A DNA stretch of 64,000 bases from Actinobacteria bacterium UBA2279 (lineage in GTDB: Bacteria > Actinomycetota > Coriobacteriia > Anaerosomatales > Anaerosomataceae). Shown here piece after piece: positions 34,801-42,528 of the stretch. The translations under genes were made by a program, and so were the position numbers. Position 1 is the stretch's first letter; every line of letters begins with the position of its first letter. The notes beneath the pieces were generated by a model that worked only from the letters and a program-made list of their open reading frames with translations, did no database searches and was not told the DNA's origin. The stretch spans positions 35,404 through 99,403 of the forward strand of contig DDWT01000014.1 in the NCBI GenBank assembly GCA_002347365.1. The letters are read 5' to 3'.

Positions 34801-35487
34801 GTGAACAAGCGGGCCAAACAGCGTCTTCTGGGCGTGACCGCGCTCATCATCATCGCTGTCGGAGGATTGATCTTCTACACGAGCCAGGGTTCCGGCGCTG
34901 GCGCGTACAAGAAGACGGTGGCCGAAGTCGCTACCGACAGTACACTTGTCGGGCAGCAGGTGCAGGTGAGCGGTCCCGTCATCGCAGGGACGTGGATACC
35001 CGGCGCGAAGCCGCTCGTCTTCGAGATCAAAGACCAGGATTCCACTGGCGACACCACCCTGCGCGTCATCTGGGACGGCCCGGTTCCGAGTGCCTTCGGG
35101 GACGGTACCGTGGCGATCGTGAAGGGTATCGTCGGAGAGGATCGCTCGCTCACCGCGAGCTCGCTCATCACGCAATGCCCGTCGAAGTACGCGTCCGCGA
35201 CGGGCGCTCTCACGGTCACCGACCTGCTCGGCAAGAAGGCCGAGGTCCAGGACAAGTTCGTGAAGCTCACGGGATACATAGTGTCCGGCTCGATCCAGGG
35301 CGCGGATGCCTCCGAACGTTTCTCGATCTCGACCGAATCGGGATCGGGCGACGTCGTCGCAGTCTCGTTCGGCGGGGCCCTCCCTGCGGGTATGGAGGAC
35401 GGCTCGAAGGTCGTCATCGGCGGTAAGCTCGGCACTGACGGCGTGTTCGCGGCCGATGAAGTGTCGCTAGACGAAGCAGCCCAGTAG
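34801..35487 (+). CDS. ccmE: Cytochrome c maturation heme chaperone CcmE (CxxxY type, duplicated OB fold)
   Basis: 228 residues. A single N-terminal membrane anchor (residues ~9-26) is followed by an OB-fold domain (~40-130) ending in CPSKY, so C126 and Y130 form the CxxxY heme-binding motif known from archaeal and Desulfovibrio-type CcmE instead of HxxxY. A second OB-like domain (~138-225, LGKKAEVQDKFVKLTGYIVSG) extends the protein beyond the usual ~150 residues and lacks the motif. CcmE carries heme covalently from CcmC to CcmF. GTG start with AAGGAG upstream. Confidence 0.9.
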   Translation: MNKRAKQRLLGVTALIIIAVGGLIFYTSQGSGAGAYKKTVAEVATDSTLVGQQVQVSGPVIAGTWIPGAKPLVFEIKDQDSTGDTTLRVIWDGPVPSAFGDGTVAIVKGIVGEDRSLTASSLITQCPSKYASATGALTVTDLLGKKAEVQDKFVKLTGYIVSGSIQGADASERFSISTESGSGDVVAVSFGGALPAGMEDGSKVVIGGKLGTDGVFAADEVSLDEAAQ

Positions 35488-35526
35488 TCCCACGACTGGC
35501 AGGTCGTTCGAGAATTGGAGTGACAC

Positions 35527-37617
35527 ATGGATCTTGCGAGTCTCGGCAACATCCTGTTGGCGCTGGCGAGCATTTGCGCCGTCGCGTCTATCGGCTTCAT
35601 CGCCTTCGGCACTCGTACCCAGGACGGTGAGGGACTCGTCAAGGTCGGACACTACCTGACCTACGGAGTCCTTGGTTTCACTTCGATGGCGGTCGTGCTA
35701 CTCGGCGCCGCGTTCCTCGGCGAGAACTTCTCGCTGGAGTACGTCGCGTTCAACCACCCGACTATCGTCGGTCCCTGGGCGTGGCTGTACCGTCTGTCGG
35801 GCGTCTGGGCGGGTCGCGAGGGTTCCCTGCTTTTCTGGGAATGGGTGATCGCCATCTTCGGTGCATTCGTCGCGCGCAAGTTCATCGACAAGAACGACCG
35901 ACTGGGCAGCGTCGCGCTTGCGGTGATCAACTTCGTGCAGCTCTTCTTCCTTGCGGCCCTGTTCATCAAGCTGAACAATCCGTTCCAGGCACTCGACCCC
36001 TCCTATCTGGACGCATCGGGCAGGTTGCTGATCGATGCGGCCATGAACCCGCTGCTGCAAAACCCGTGGATGCTCTCGCATCCTCCGACGCTCTTCATTG
36101 GCTATGCGGGCCTGGCAGTGCCGTTCGCGTTCGCCGTCGCTGCGCTCATCACGGGAGATACCTCGAACCGTTGGGTCAAGGCCTCCGATCGCATAACGGT
36201 GTTCGCCTGGCTGATGCTTGGGATCGGTATCGGATTGGGGTCGGTCTGGGCGTACGTCGAGTTGGCTTTCGGCGGCTACTGGGCATGGGATCCGGTGGAG
36301 AATGCGTCGCTTCTGCCCTGGCTCACCGGCGTCGCGCTGATTCACTCGATGACGGTCTACCGACGCAGGGAAGGCTTCCGAACGTGGACGATCTTCCTCG
36401 CCGCGCTCACTTTCGTGCTGGTCCTGCTCGGTACATTCATCACGCGCTCCGGCGTTGTCGCGTCGGTACACGCCTTCCAGGAGGACATGCTCTCGTTCTG
36501 GCTGTTCATCGTCATGATGGCTGGCTCGATGGGGGCCATCATCGTCGGATTGATCTATCGGCGGAAGGACCTTGGCGGGACCGAGACGTTCGATAGGCTC
36601 ATCTCAAAAGAGGGTTCGTACTACTTCAACAACCTGATCATGACCATCGCTGCGCTGCTCGTGGCGTACCTCACGATCACATCGGCGTTCAAAGACTGGC
36701 CGCTCGCATGGCTGACCTCATGGTGGCCCGGCGCCGGGAAGACGTTCGGCATCGCCACATTCAACACCCTGGCGAGACCGATAGGCATCTTCTACATCTT
36801 CGTGATGTCTGTCTGCCCGATCCTGTCATGGGGTGGCGGTGAGCCCGGTTCGTTCATGCGGCGGGCGAAATGGCCGCTTGCGGGTGCGGGAGTGCTGAGC
36901 GTGGGCTTCATTGCCCTGTGGTGGTTCGACATGGTGCCCTATTTCCAGCGCGCAGCTGACGGCATGTCGCTGGGTGTCACCAACGTCATCGCCCTCATCG
37001 GCCTGATGACTGCGGCACTCGCGATCTCGCTGCCGATCTACCTGTTCATCGACGGCGCACGCAAGCGCGCCGCCGCCAAGAACCAGGGCTTCGGCAGTGC
37101 ACTGTGGTGGGTCATCACCAAGGCGCGTACGCAGTCGGGCGGCTATCTCACGCACCTGGGCATGGGCGTGATACTGGTCGGCCTCATCGGCTCTACGATG
37201 TTCGTGCAGTCTTTCAACACCACGCTCGCGCAGACGCCCGGCGCACAGCTTGAGGCGGGCCGGTATGCATTCGCGTACCAGTCGCTGGAGGAGACCACCG
37301 AGGCCAACGGAGACGTCGTGTACACCGCGACGTTGGACGTGCACCGTGACGGCGCAGTCATCGACACGATCGCCCCCCGACTGCTGTTCCCGGCACAGTT
37401 GCAGAGCGAGAATCAGTCAACCCAGAAGGTCGATATCACAACGACCTTCGTGAAAGACATCTTCGTGTCGTTCGCCGGTCTCGATCAGGCCGGAAACCTT
37501 GCGCTCACGGTCAAGTTCTTCCCGATGCAGTCCTGGGTATGGGCAGGCTTCGTGCTGACCATCATCGGCTCGGCACTCGCCGCGTGGCCCAAGCGTCGTC
37601 CGTCTGCAGCGGCCTAG
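35527..37617 (+). CDS. ccmF: Cytochrome c heme lyase subunit CcmF
   Basis: 696 residues with about 14-15 membrane helices. The WWD domain is GGYWAWDPVENASLLPWL, and the heme-ligating His residues of the family appear in LSHPPTLFIGYAGL and in LIHSMTVYRRREGF. A C-terminal periplasmic region (LAQTPGAQLEAGRYAFAYQS) and a final helix are typical. CcmF, with CcmH, attaches heme from CcmE to apocytochrome CxxCH motifs; no ccmH or ccmG is in the window. It starts 39 bases after ccmE. Confidence 0.95.
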   Translation: MDLASLGNILLALASICAVASIGFIAFGTRTQDGEGLVKVGHYLTYGVLGFTSMAVVLLGAAFLGENFSLEYVAFNHPTIVGPWAWLYRLSGVWAGREGSLLFWEWVIAIFGAFVARKFIDKNDRLGSVALAVINFVQLFFLAALFIKLNNPFQALDPSYLDASGRLLIDAAMNPLLQNPWMLSHPPTLFIGYAGLAVPFAFAVAALITGDTSNRWVKASDRITVFAWLMLGIGIGLGSVWAYVELAFGGYWAWDPVENASLLPWLTGVALIHSMTVYRRREGFRTWTIFLAALTFVLVLLGTFITRSGVVASVHAFQEDMLSFWLFIVMMAGSMGAIIVGLIYRRKDLGGTETFDRLISKEGSYYFNNLIMTIAALLVAYLTITSAFKDWPLAWLTSWWPGAGKTFGIATFNTLARPIGIFYIFVMSVCPILSWGGGEPGSFMRRAKWPLAGAGVLSVGFIALWWFDMVPYFQRAADGMSLGVTNVIALIGLMTAALAISLPIYLFIDGARKRAAAKNQGFGSALWWVITKARTQSGGYLTHLGMGVILVGLIGSTMFVQSFNTTLAQTPGAQLEAGRYAFAYQSLEETTEANGDVVYTATLDVHRDGAVIDTIAPRLLFPAQLQSENQSTQKVDITTTFVKDIFVSFAGLDQAGNLALTVKFFPMQSWVWAGFVLTIIGSALAAWPKRRPSAAA

Positions 37618-37625
37618 GTCACGGC

Positions 37626-38357
37626 ATGGGGGAGACGCCCTGCACAGGTGCGGCACTGGAGGTTCGGGGACTGACCCGCGCCTTCGGCATGCGCAAGGCC
37701 CTGGATGACGTCTCGTTCGATCTGCCCGATGGTGCTTTTCTATCGATATTCGGTCCGAATGGTGCAGGGAAGACCACGCTGGTCAAAGTGCTGACCACGT
37801 TGCTCAACCCTTCCGCAGGCACGGCCAAGGTGTGCGGTCTCGATGTGGTGAAAGACGCTGTCGATCTGCGGCATCGCATCGGACTGATCAGCCACAATCC
37901 GCTGCTCTATCCCGACCTGACCGCCGAGGAGAACCTGCTCTTCTTCGCCGAGATGTACGGCGTTCCCGATTCCGAGGATCGCGTGCGCGAGCTTCTCGAG
38001 AGCGTGGAGCTGGATCACCGGCGCCTCGACCTGACGCGCACGTTCTCACGCGGGATGCTGCAACGACTCTCGATAGCGCGAGCGCTTCTGCACCACCCCG
38101 AGATACTGTTCCTGGACGAGCCCTACTCCGGCCTCGACCCTCACGCAATGGACATTCTAGACGCGCTGATCTCACAGATACGCGGGGACCACACCTTCGT
38201 CATGATCAGCCACGACCTGACCAAGGGCCTGGAGCTTTGCTCGCACTCGCTGATCCTCGCCGGTGGCCGAGTGGTGCTTTTCGACGAGAAGACCGCGCTT
38301 GACGAAGGCGCGTTTCGCGAGACATACCGATCCACAGTGGGGATGGGGGTGGCCTGA
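37626..38357 (+). CDS. ccmA: Heme-release ABC transporter ATPase CcmA
   Basis: 243 residues. Walker A is GPNGAGKTT (43-51), the signature is FSRGMLQRLSIARALL, and Walker B is ILFLDEPYSGLDP. CcmA hydrolyses ATP to release holo-CcmE from the CcmABCD complex. It sits between ccmF and ccmB. The start is the ATG at 37626; a longer in-frame extension lies inside ccmF. It overlaps ccmB by one base. Confidence 0.93.
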   Translation: MGETPCTGAALEVRGLTRAFGMRKALDDVSFDLPDGAFLSIFGPNGAGKTTLVKVLTTLLNPSAGTAKVCGLDVVKDAVDLRHRIGLISHNPLLYPDLTAEENLLFFAEMYGVPDSEDRVRELLESVELDHRRLDLTRTFSRGMLQRLSIARALLHHPEILFLDEPYSGLDPHAMDILDALISQIRGDHTFVMISHDLTKGLELCSHSLILAGGRVVLFDEKTALDEGAFRETYRSTVGMGVA

Positions 38358-39061
38358 TGGCGAGTGCGAGCTGGCGCCAGTTCAAGGCGATCCTTCGCAA
38401 GGACCTCGTGATGGAGTTCCGTACCCGCGAGATGATCACCTCGATGGGTCTGTACGCGATCCTTACGATGGTGGTCTACCAGATCGCCCTCACCGAGGCC
38501 GGTGAGGCGCTCGATGTGCGCCTGGTCATGCCGGGCCTGATCTGGGTGGCGTTCATCTTCATGTCGCTTCTCGGCCTGAACAGGTCGTTCGTGCACGAGA
38601 AGGACCAGGGATGCATCGATGCGTTGCTGCTGTCCCCGGTCGATCGCCCGGTCATCTACTTCGCGAAGTTCTCCGGCAATCTGCTCTTCCTGCTCGTGGT
38701 CGAGGGGCTGTCACTCCCTGTGTTCGCGTTCCTGTTCTTGCAGGGACGCGAGGGGATAGCGAATCCCATCTGGTTGCTCGCGGCGGTGATGATCGCAGCG
38801 TCGGTCGGGATATCCGGCGTCGGTACGTTGCTGGCCACCATGACGGTCAATACGACGGGTAAGGACATCCTGCTCGCTGTGGTGTTCGTGCCGCTCATGT
38901 ACCCGCTTCTGAGAGCGGCTGTCGGTGCGACCTTCGCCGCTGTTATCGGCGGACCCGGTTCGGTCGAGATGTTCTGGGCATGGATGGCCTGGATCGCCGG
39001 GTTCGATGTCATAATGCTGCTCGTAGCCTTCGGGCTCTACGAGTTCGTGATCGGCGCCTAG
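38357..39061 (+). CDS. ccmB: CcmB membrane subunit
   Basis: 234 residues with six membrane helices. The N-terminus WRQFKAILRKDLVMEFRTREMI and the FVHEKDQGCIDALLLSPVDR segment are typical of CcmB. It forms the membrane part of the CcmAB transporter that works on CcmC-CcmE. Start ATG overlaps the ccmA stop. Confidence 0.92.
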   Translation: MASASWRQFKAILRKDLVMEFRTREMITSMGLYAILTMVVYQIALTEAGEALDVRLVMPGLIWVAFIFMSLLGLNRSFVHEKDQGCIDALLLSPVDRPVIYFAKFSGNLLFLLVVEGLSLPVFAFLFLQGREGIANPIWLLAAVMIAASVGISGVGTLLATMTVNTTGKDILLAVVFVPLMYPLLRAAVGATFAAVIGGPGSVEMFWAWMAWIAGFDVIMLLVAFGLYEFVIGA

Positions 39062-39085
39062 GCGCCGCGCAGGGAGGGAGCGTTC

Positions 39086-39778
39086 TTGAATCGCACTACG
39101 ATAGCGAAGCTGATGCTGGCGATCGGCGGGTTGCTCACGACCGCTGCGTTCTTCATGACGTTCTTCTGGGCGGGTGCGAGCACATTCCCGGACGGCCGCA
39201 TCGACTTCTCGCAGAAGATCTTCTACTTCCATGTACCGGTGGCGGAAGCATCGTTCCTCGTGTTCTTCTTCACGGCACTCTACGGCGTGAAGTTCCTGCT
39301 CACCAAAGAACGTCGGTTTGACACGCGTGCGAGGATCGCGACCGAGGTCACACTCTTCTTCGTGTTGCTCACGATGGCGACCGGGATCCTGTGGACGCGT
39401 GTCGCCTGGGGCGTATGGTGGCAGTGGGAGCCCCGGCTGACGACGTATTTCATCATGACGCTGCTCGTCATCGCCTACTTCGTGCTCCGCAACTCAGTGG
39501 AGGATGAGGAGAAGCGCGCAGTGTATGCCGCGGCATTCGGCATCCTGGCCTTCATCGATGCGCCGATCTCGTTCTTCATCACCAGGTGGGCCGAGTCGAT
39601 CCATCCGGTTGTCCTGGCGGGTGGCGAAAGCAGCGGGCTGGAGCCGCCGATGTTGATCACCTTCATCATCGCGCAGGTCGGCATGCTGATGATTGGATAC
39701 GCGTTCTACGAGATGCGGCTCCACGAAGAGGAAATCAAGGAGCGCCTGGAAGCGCTCAAAGTCACGGTTGGAGGCTAG
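39086..39778 (+). CDS. ccmC: CcmC heme handling protein
   Basis: 230 residues with six membrane helices. The WWD domain reads WGVWWQWEPRLTTYF, with Glu where the common form has Asp (WWxWD). Flanking heme-binding histidines are in FYFHVPVAEASFLVF and ESIHPVVLAGG. CcmC loads heme onto CcmE. GGGAGGGAG precedes the TTG start at 39086. It is followed after 4 bases by the small ccmD. Confidence 0.92.
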   Translation: MNRTTIAKLMLAIGGLLTTAAFFMTFFWAGASTFPDGRIDFSQKIFYFHVPVAEASFLVFFFTALYGVKFLLTKERRFDTRARIATEVTLFFVLLTMATGILWTRVAWGVWWQWEPRLTTYFIMTLLVIAYFVLRNSVEDEEKRAVYAAAFGILAFIDAPISFFITRWAESIHPVVLAGGESSGLEPPMLITFIIAQVGMLMIGYAFYEMRLHEEEIKERLEALKVTVGG

Positions 39779-39782
39779 CAAG

Positions 39783-39962
39783 ATGCTGGATATCTACTCC
39801 GAGGTCATGCCCCAGGCTCCCTACGTCATCGCTGCGTACGGGATCATATGGGTCGCACTGCTCGGCTACGTCGGTCTCGTGTTCTCGCGCCTCAAGAGGA
39901 TCGAGAAGGAGATCAGCGTGGTCGAGGCTGCTGTGAAGCGTCGCGAGAAGTCCGGGTCCTAG
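39783..39962 (+). CDS. ccmD: CcmD-like small membrane protein
   Basis: 59 residues with one membrane helix (about 15-38, YVIAAYGIIWVALLGYVGLVF) and a charged C-terminal tail with RLKRIEKEISVVEAAVKRRE. Position right after ccmC, length and topology match CcmD, which helps release CcmE from CcmABC. The start is the ATG at 39783; the upstream in-frame region lies within ccmC. Confidence 0.85.
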   Translation: MLDIYSEVMPQAPYVIAAYGIIWVALLGYVGLVFSRLKRIEKEISVVEAAVKRREKSGS

Positions 39963-39988
39963 AGTCGTCGACGGCGGGAGGTCATAGC

Positions 39989-40822
39989 GTGGAGCAGTTC
40001 TCTATTGTCGCTTTCTGGTTTGCGACCGTGCTCTACGCCGCCGCGACCGTGCTCTACGGGTACTGGTTTCTCAGCAGGCGCCGTGTGTTCTCCTGGTATG
40101 CGACGTTTCTGACCGGAGCCGGCTTCCTGTGTCATACGCTCTCGGTCTACTCCCGGTCCCGTGCGACGCAGGGAACGCTGCTCGATGGTCCGAACACTCT
40201 GATCTTGCTGGCCTGGGCGCTCGTGCTCGTCTACTTCGCCATGGAGCACGCCATAAAGATCAAGGTCTACGGAACCGCGCTGGTTCCGGTGTCGTTGATC
40301 CTGATGATCGTTGCGCAGCTGCTCGTGGCGGCAGGCAGGGGTGGGGCAGCGGTCTCGCCACTCGTAGAGAACTGGAAGGTCGGCATCCACGTCGCTCTGA
40401 TCACATTCGCGAACGCCGGCTACTTCATCGGCGCAGTCGCATCTCTCGCCTATGTCGTGCAGGAGCGGCAGCTGAAGGGCCACAAGACGAGTGTGCTCTT
40501 CAGGAGGCTGCCCCCGCTCGGCGCGATCGACACGATCGCACGTCGGGCGATCGCATTCGCATTCCCGGCATATACCGGGGGGCTCATCCTGGGCGTGTTC
40601 CGTGCCTTTGAGACCGACCCTCCCGGCTGGTGGGCCGATCCGCGCGTGGTACTGGCCGGTCTTGTCTGGCTGGTATTCGGGCTGTACCTGTTCCTGCGCT
40701 ACGGCGGACGTTCTTCGGCCAGGGCAACGGCACTGATCGCGCTTGGCGGCGCCGTTGTCGTTCTTGCTCTCGCGGTCGTGGCGCGTTCCGTGCCGGCCGG
40801 GTTCCACATCTTCGGCGTTTAG
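39989..40822 (+). CDS. HemX/CcsA-like cytochrome c assembly family membrane protein
   Basis: 277 residues with eight membrane helices, the length and topology of HemX/CcsA proteins. Conserved histidines appear in GAGFLCHTLSVYSR and WKVGIHVALITFANAGYF. The tryptophan-rich WWD motif is degenerate (PPGWWADPRVV), so heme binding may differ from true CcsA. It follows ccmD by 26 bases and precedes met8 and hemA. In Bacillus, hemX adjoins hemA and lowers HemA levels. Both a HemX role and a cytochrome c assembly role are possible. GTG start with GGGAGG seven bases upstream. Confidence 0.8.
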   Translation: MEQFSIVAFWFATVLYAAATVLYGYWFLSRRRVFSWYATFLTGAGFLCHTLSVYSRSRATQGTLLDGPNTLILLAWALVLVYFAMEHAIKIKVYGTALVPVSLILMIVAQLLVAAGRGGAAVSPLVENWKVGIHVALITFANAGYFIGAVASLAYVVQERQLKGHKTSVLFRRLPPLGAIDTIARRAIAFAFPAYTGGLILGVFRAFETDPPGWWADPRVVLAGLVWLVFGLYLFLRYGGRSSARATALIALGGAVVVLALAVVARSVPAGFHIFGV

Positions 40823-40827
40823 GACTG

Positions 40828-41496
40828 ATGATCTCGATGGGTCGTGACTATACAACGCGCTACTATCCCGTCTACCTGGACCTGGGCGACAGACTCGCCG
40901 TCGTCGTGGGTGGGGGAGCCGTGGCGGCGCGCAAGATACGAACGCTGGTCGACTACGGCGCACGTGTGGCTGTGATCGCTCCGGTTGCGGTTCCCGAGCT
41001 GGAGCGGTTCGCGGCGGAGGGCATCGTGTCGCTCGAACGACGCGGCTACGTGCGCGGGGACCTCGAGGGCGCCTTCATCGTCGTGTGTGCGACCGACTCC
41101 GAAGAGGTCAACCGCGCGGTCTACGCGGAGGCAGAGCAGCGCGGCTGCCTTGTGAATGTCGTAGACGTGCCCGAGCTATGCAACTTCATCGTCCCGTCGA
41201 TCGTGCGACGCGGCCAGCTTCAGCTTGCCATCTCGACCGGGGGTGCCGCTCCCGCGGTCGCCAAGAGGCTCCGCCGTCACGTCGAAGAGCACGTGGGCGA
41301 GGAATGGGGCCCGTACGTCGAGTTGCTGGGCGAGGTCCGAATGCTCGTGATGGAGCGCGTGCCGGGCGGAGAGGCTGTCCGCAAGCCCATCTTCGAAGCG
41401 ATCGGCGCCTCTGATCTGCTCGATCGCATCCGTTCGGGCGACTCTCCCTCCGCCGAGGACGTCTATGGCGAGTTCGTCGGTGGCGGATCCCTATGA
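40828..41496 (+). CDS. Precorrin-2 dehydrogenase (Met8/SirC, CysG N-terminal type)
   Basis: 222 residues. The NAD-binding motif VVVGGGAVAARKIRTL is near the N-terminus. The active-site region NVVDVPELCNFIVPSIVRRGQLQLAISTGGAAPAVAKRLR is conserved across Met8, SirC and CysG. It oxidises precorrin-2 to sirohydrochlorin; some homologues also insert iron. As siroheme is the entry point of the Ahb pathway encoded here, it is a core gene of this cluster. The start is ATG 40828 or 40837. It overlaps the SDR gene by 4 bases. Confidence 0.92.
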   Translation: MISMGRDYTTRYYPVYLDLGDRLAVVVGGGAVAARKIRTLVDYGARVAVIAPVAVPELERFAAEGIVSLERRGYVRGDLEGAFIVVCATDSEEVNRAVYAEAEQRGCLVNVVDVPELCNFIVPSIVRRGQLQLAISTGGAAPAVAKRLRRHVEEHVGEEWGPYVELLGEVRMLVMERVPGGEAVRKPIFEAIGASDLLDRIRSGDSPSAEDVYGEFVGGGSL

Positions 41497-42329
41497 GGCT
41501 CGAGGGTGCCACAGCCATCGTCACCGGCGGGTCGAGCGGAATCGGTCTGGCGACCGCGGAGCTGCTCGCGGCGCGCGGTGCGAACATCGTCATCGTCGCG
41601 CGGGACCTCGAGCGATTGGAAGCCGCCAGGGAGGCCGTCGCCGTCGCTGCACAAAGCGACGCGCAGCGGGTCTTGGCCGTATCCTGCGACGTATCCCGCT
41701 GGGAGGACGTCAGAGACATGGTTGGCCGGGTGGAGGCCGAGGTCGGCCCCGTCGACCTGCTGATGGCGTGTGCGGGCTACTGCACCCCCATGCGTTTCAC
41801 GGAGCTTCCGATCGAGGAGTTCCGCTCCCATCTTGACGCGAACCTGCTTGGTGTCACCTACCCCGCTCGCGCTGTAGCTCCCGGGATGATGGAGCGTGGG
41901 CATGGCCATATCGCCATGGTCTCATCCATGGGCGGTTTCATCGGCGTCTATGGCTACTCGGCCTACAGTCCTGCAAAGTTCGGCGTGATGGGGCTGGCCG
42001 AGGTCTTGCGGTCCGAGCTCAAGCCCCACGGTATCGGCGTGACCGTCATGTGCCCGCCGAACGTCGATACCCCCGGCTACGCCCGCGAGATCGAGATCGA
42101 GCCGGCCGAGACGGCGGCGATCAACGGCAACGTGAAGGCTGTCTCACCAAGGTCCATGGCCGAGGTGTTCGTCTCGGCGGTGGAACGCGGCAAGTACCTG
42201 GTGGTGCCGGGCCTGATGAACGGCCTGCTGTATCGCCTGAAGGGCCTGTTTCCCGAGCTCTTCTTCATGGTCTTCGACGCTGATGTGGCCAAGGTACGCA
42301 AGGCCGCGAAGGACGGAGCTGCATCATGA
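41493..42329 (+). CDS. Short-chain dehydrogenase/reductase (KDSR-like)
   Basis: 278 residues. Classical SDR motifs: TGGSSGIG for NAD(P) binding, the CAG strand (ACAGYC), catalytic Ser in VSSMGG, and YSPAK with Tyr and Lys. The long C-terminal part (VPGLMNGLLYRLKGLFPELFF) and overall pattern resemble 3-ketodihydrosphingosine reductase-type SDRs, so a lipid or membrane substrate is possible. It lies between met8 and hemA and overlaps met8, an odd place for a non-heme enzyme. No heme-pathway role is established. Confidence 0.85.
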   Translation: MRLEGATAIVTGGSSGIGLATAELLAARGANIVIVARDLERLEAAREAVAVAAQSDAQRVLAVSCDVSRWEDVRDMVGRVEAEVGPVDLLMACAGYCTPMRFTELPIEEFRSHLDANLLGVTYPARAVAPGMMERGHGHIAMVSSMGGFIGVYGYSAYSPAKFGVMGLAEVLRSELKPHGIGVTVMCPPNVDTPGYAREIEIEPAETAAINGNVKAVSPRSMAEVFVSAVERGKYLVVPGLMNGLLYRLKGLFPELFFMVFDADVAKVRKAAKDGAAS

Positions 42330-42345
42330 ATCAACCTGATGCGCG

Positions 42346-42375
42346 TTGTCCGTCAAAGGGCGCCGATGATACGAT
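42346..42375 (+). promoter_or_regulatory. Predicted promoter of hemA
   Basis: TTGTCC (42346-42351) and an extended -10 TGATACGAT with TACGAT at 42370-42375; the spacer is 18 bases. Predicted start near 42382. The -35 is identical to that of the ccm operon. Confidence 0.5.
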
Positions 42376-42382
42376 GATCACG

Positions 42383-42528
42383 TTCAGGCAAGCGCAGGAG
42401 GTGCGCTTCATAGCGCTTCATACCGCCCCCGCCGGGCCTGCTTGCCTGAACAACAATGCACCGCTCCGGCGGGGGCGACCCATGCCCTTACACCCGTGGA
42501 CCGTCCACGATGAAATGAAGCGAGTCCA
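42383..42528 (+). promoter_or_regulatory. Structured hemA leader with interleaved stems and repeats
   Basis: TTCAGGCAAGC (42383-42393) pairs perfectly with GCTTGCCTGAA (42440-42450). CGCCCCCGCCGG (42424-42435) pairs perfectly with CCGGCGGGGGCG (42466-42477). The two stems interleave, so they form a pseudoknot or compete. AAGCGCA/TGCGCTT (42390-42408) is a third hairpin. GCGCTTCATA occurs twice in tandem (42403-42422), and each copy is complementary to ATGAAGCG (42515-42522) at the hemA ribosome site. No B12 box or T-box motif is present. Confidence 0.6.

Noticed and set aside
42383..42528. Cobalamin riboswitch or T-box before hemA
   Set aside because: I looked for the B12 box and for the T-box consensus (AGGGTGGNACCGCG). 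Neither is present, so the leader is reported as unclassified.
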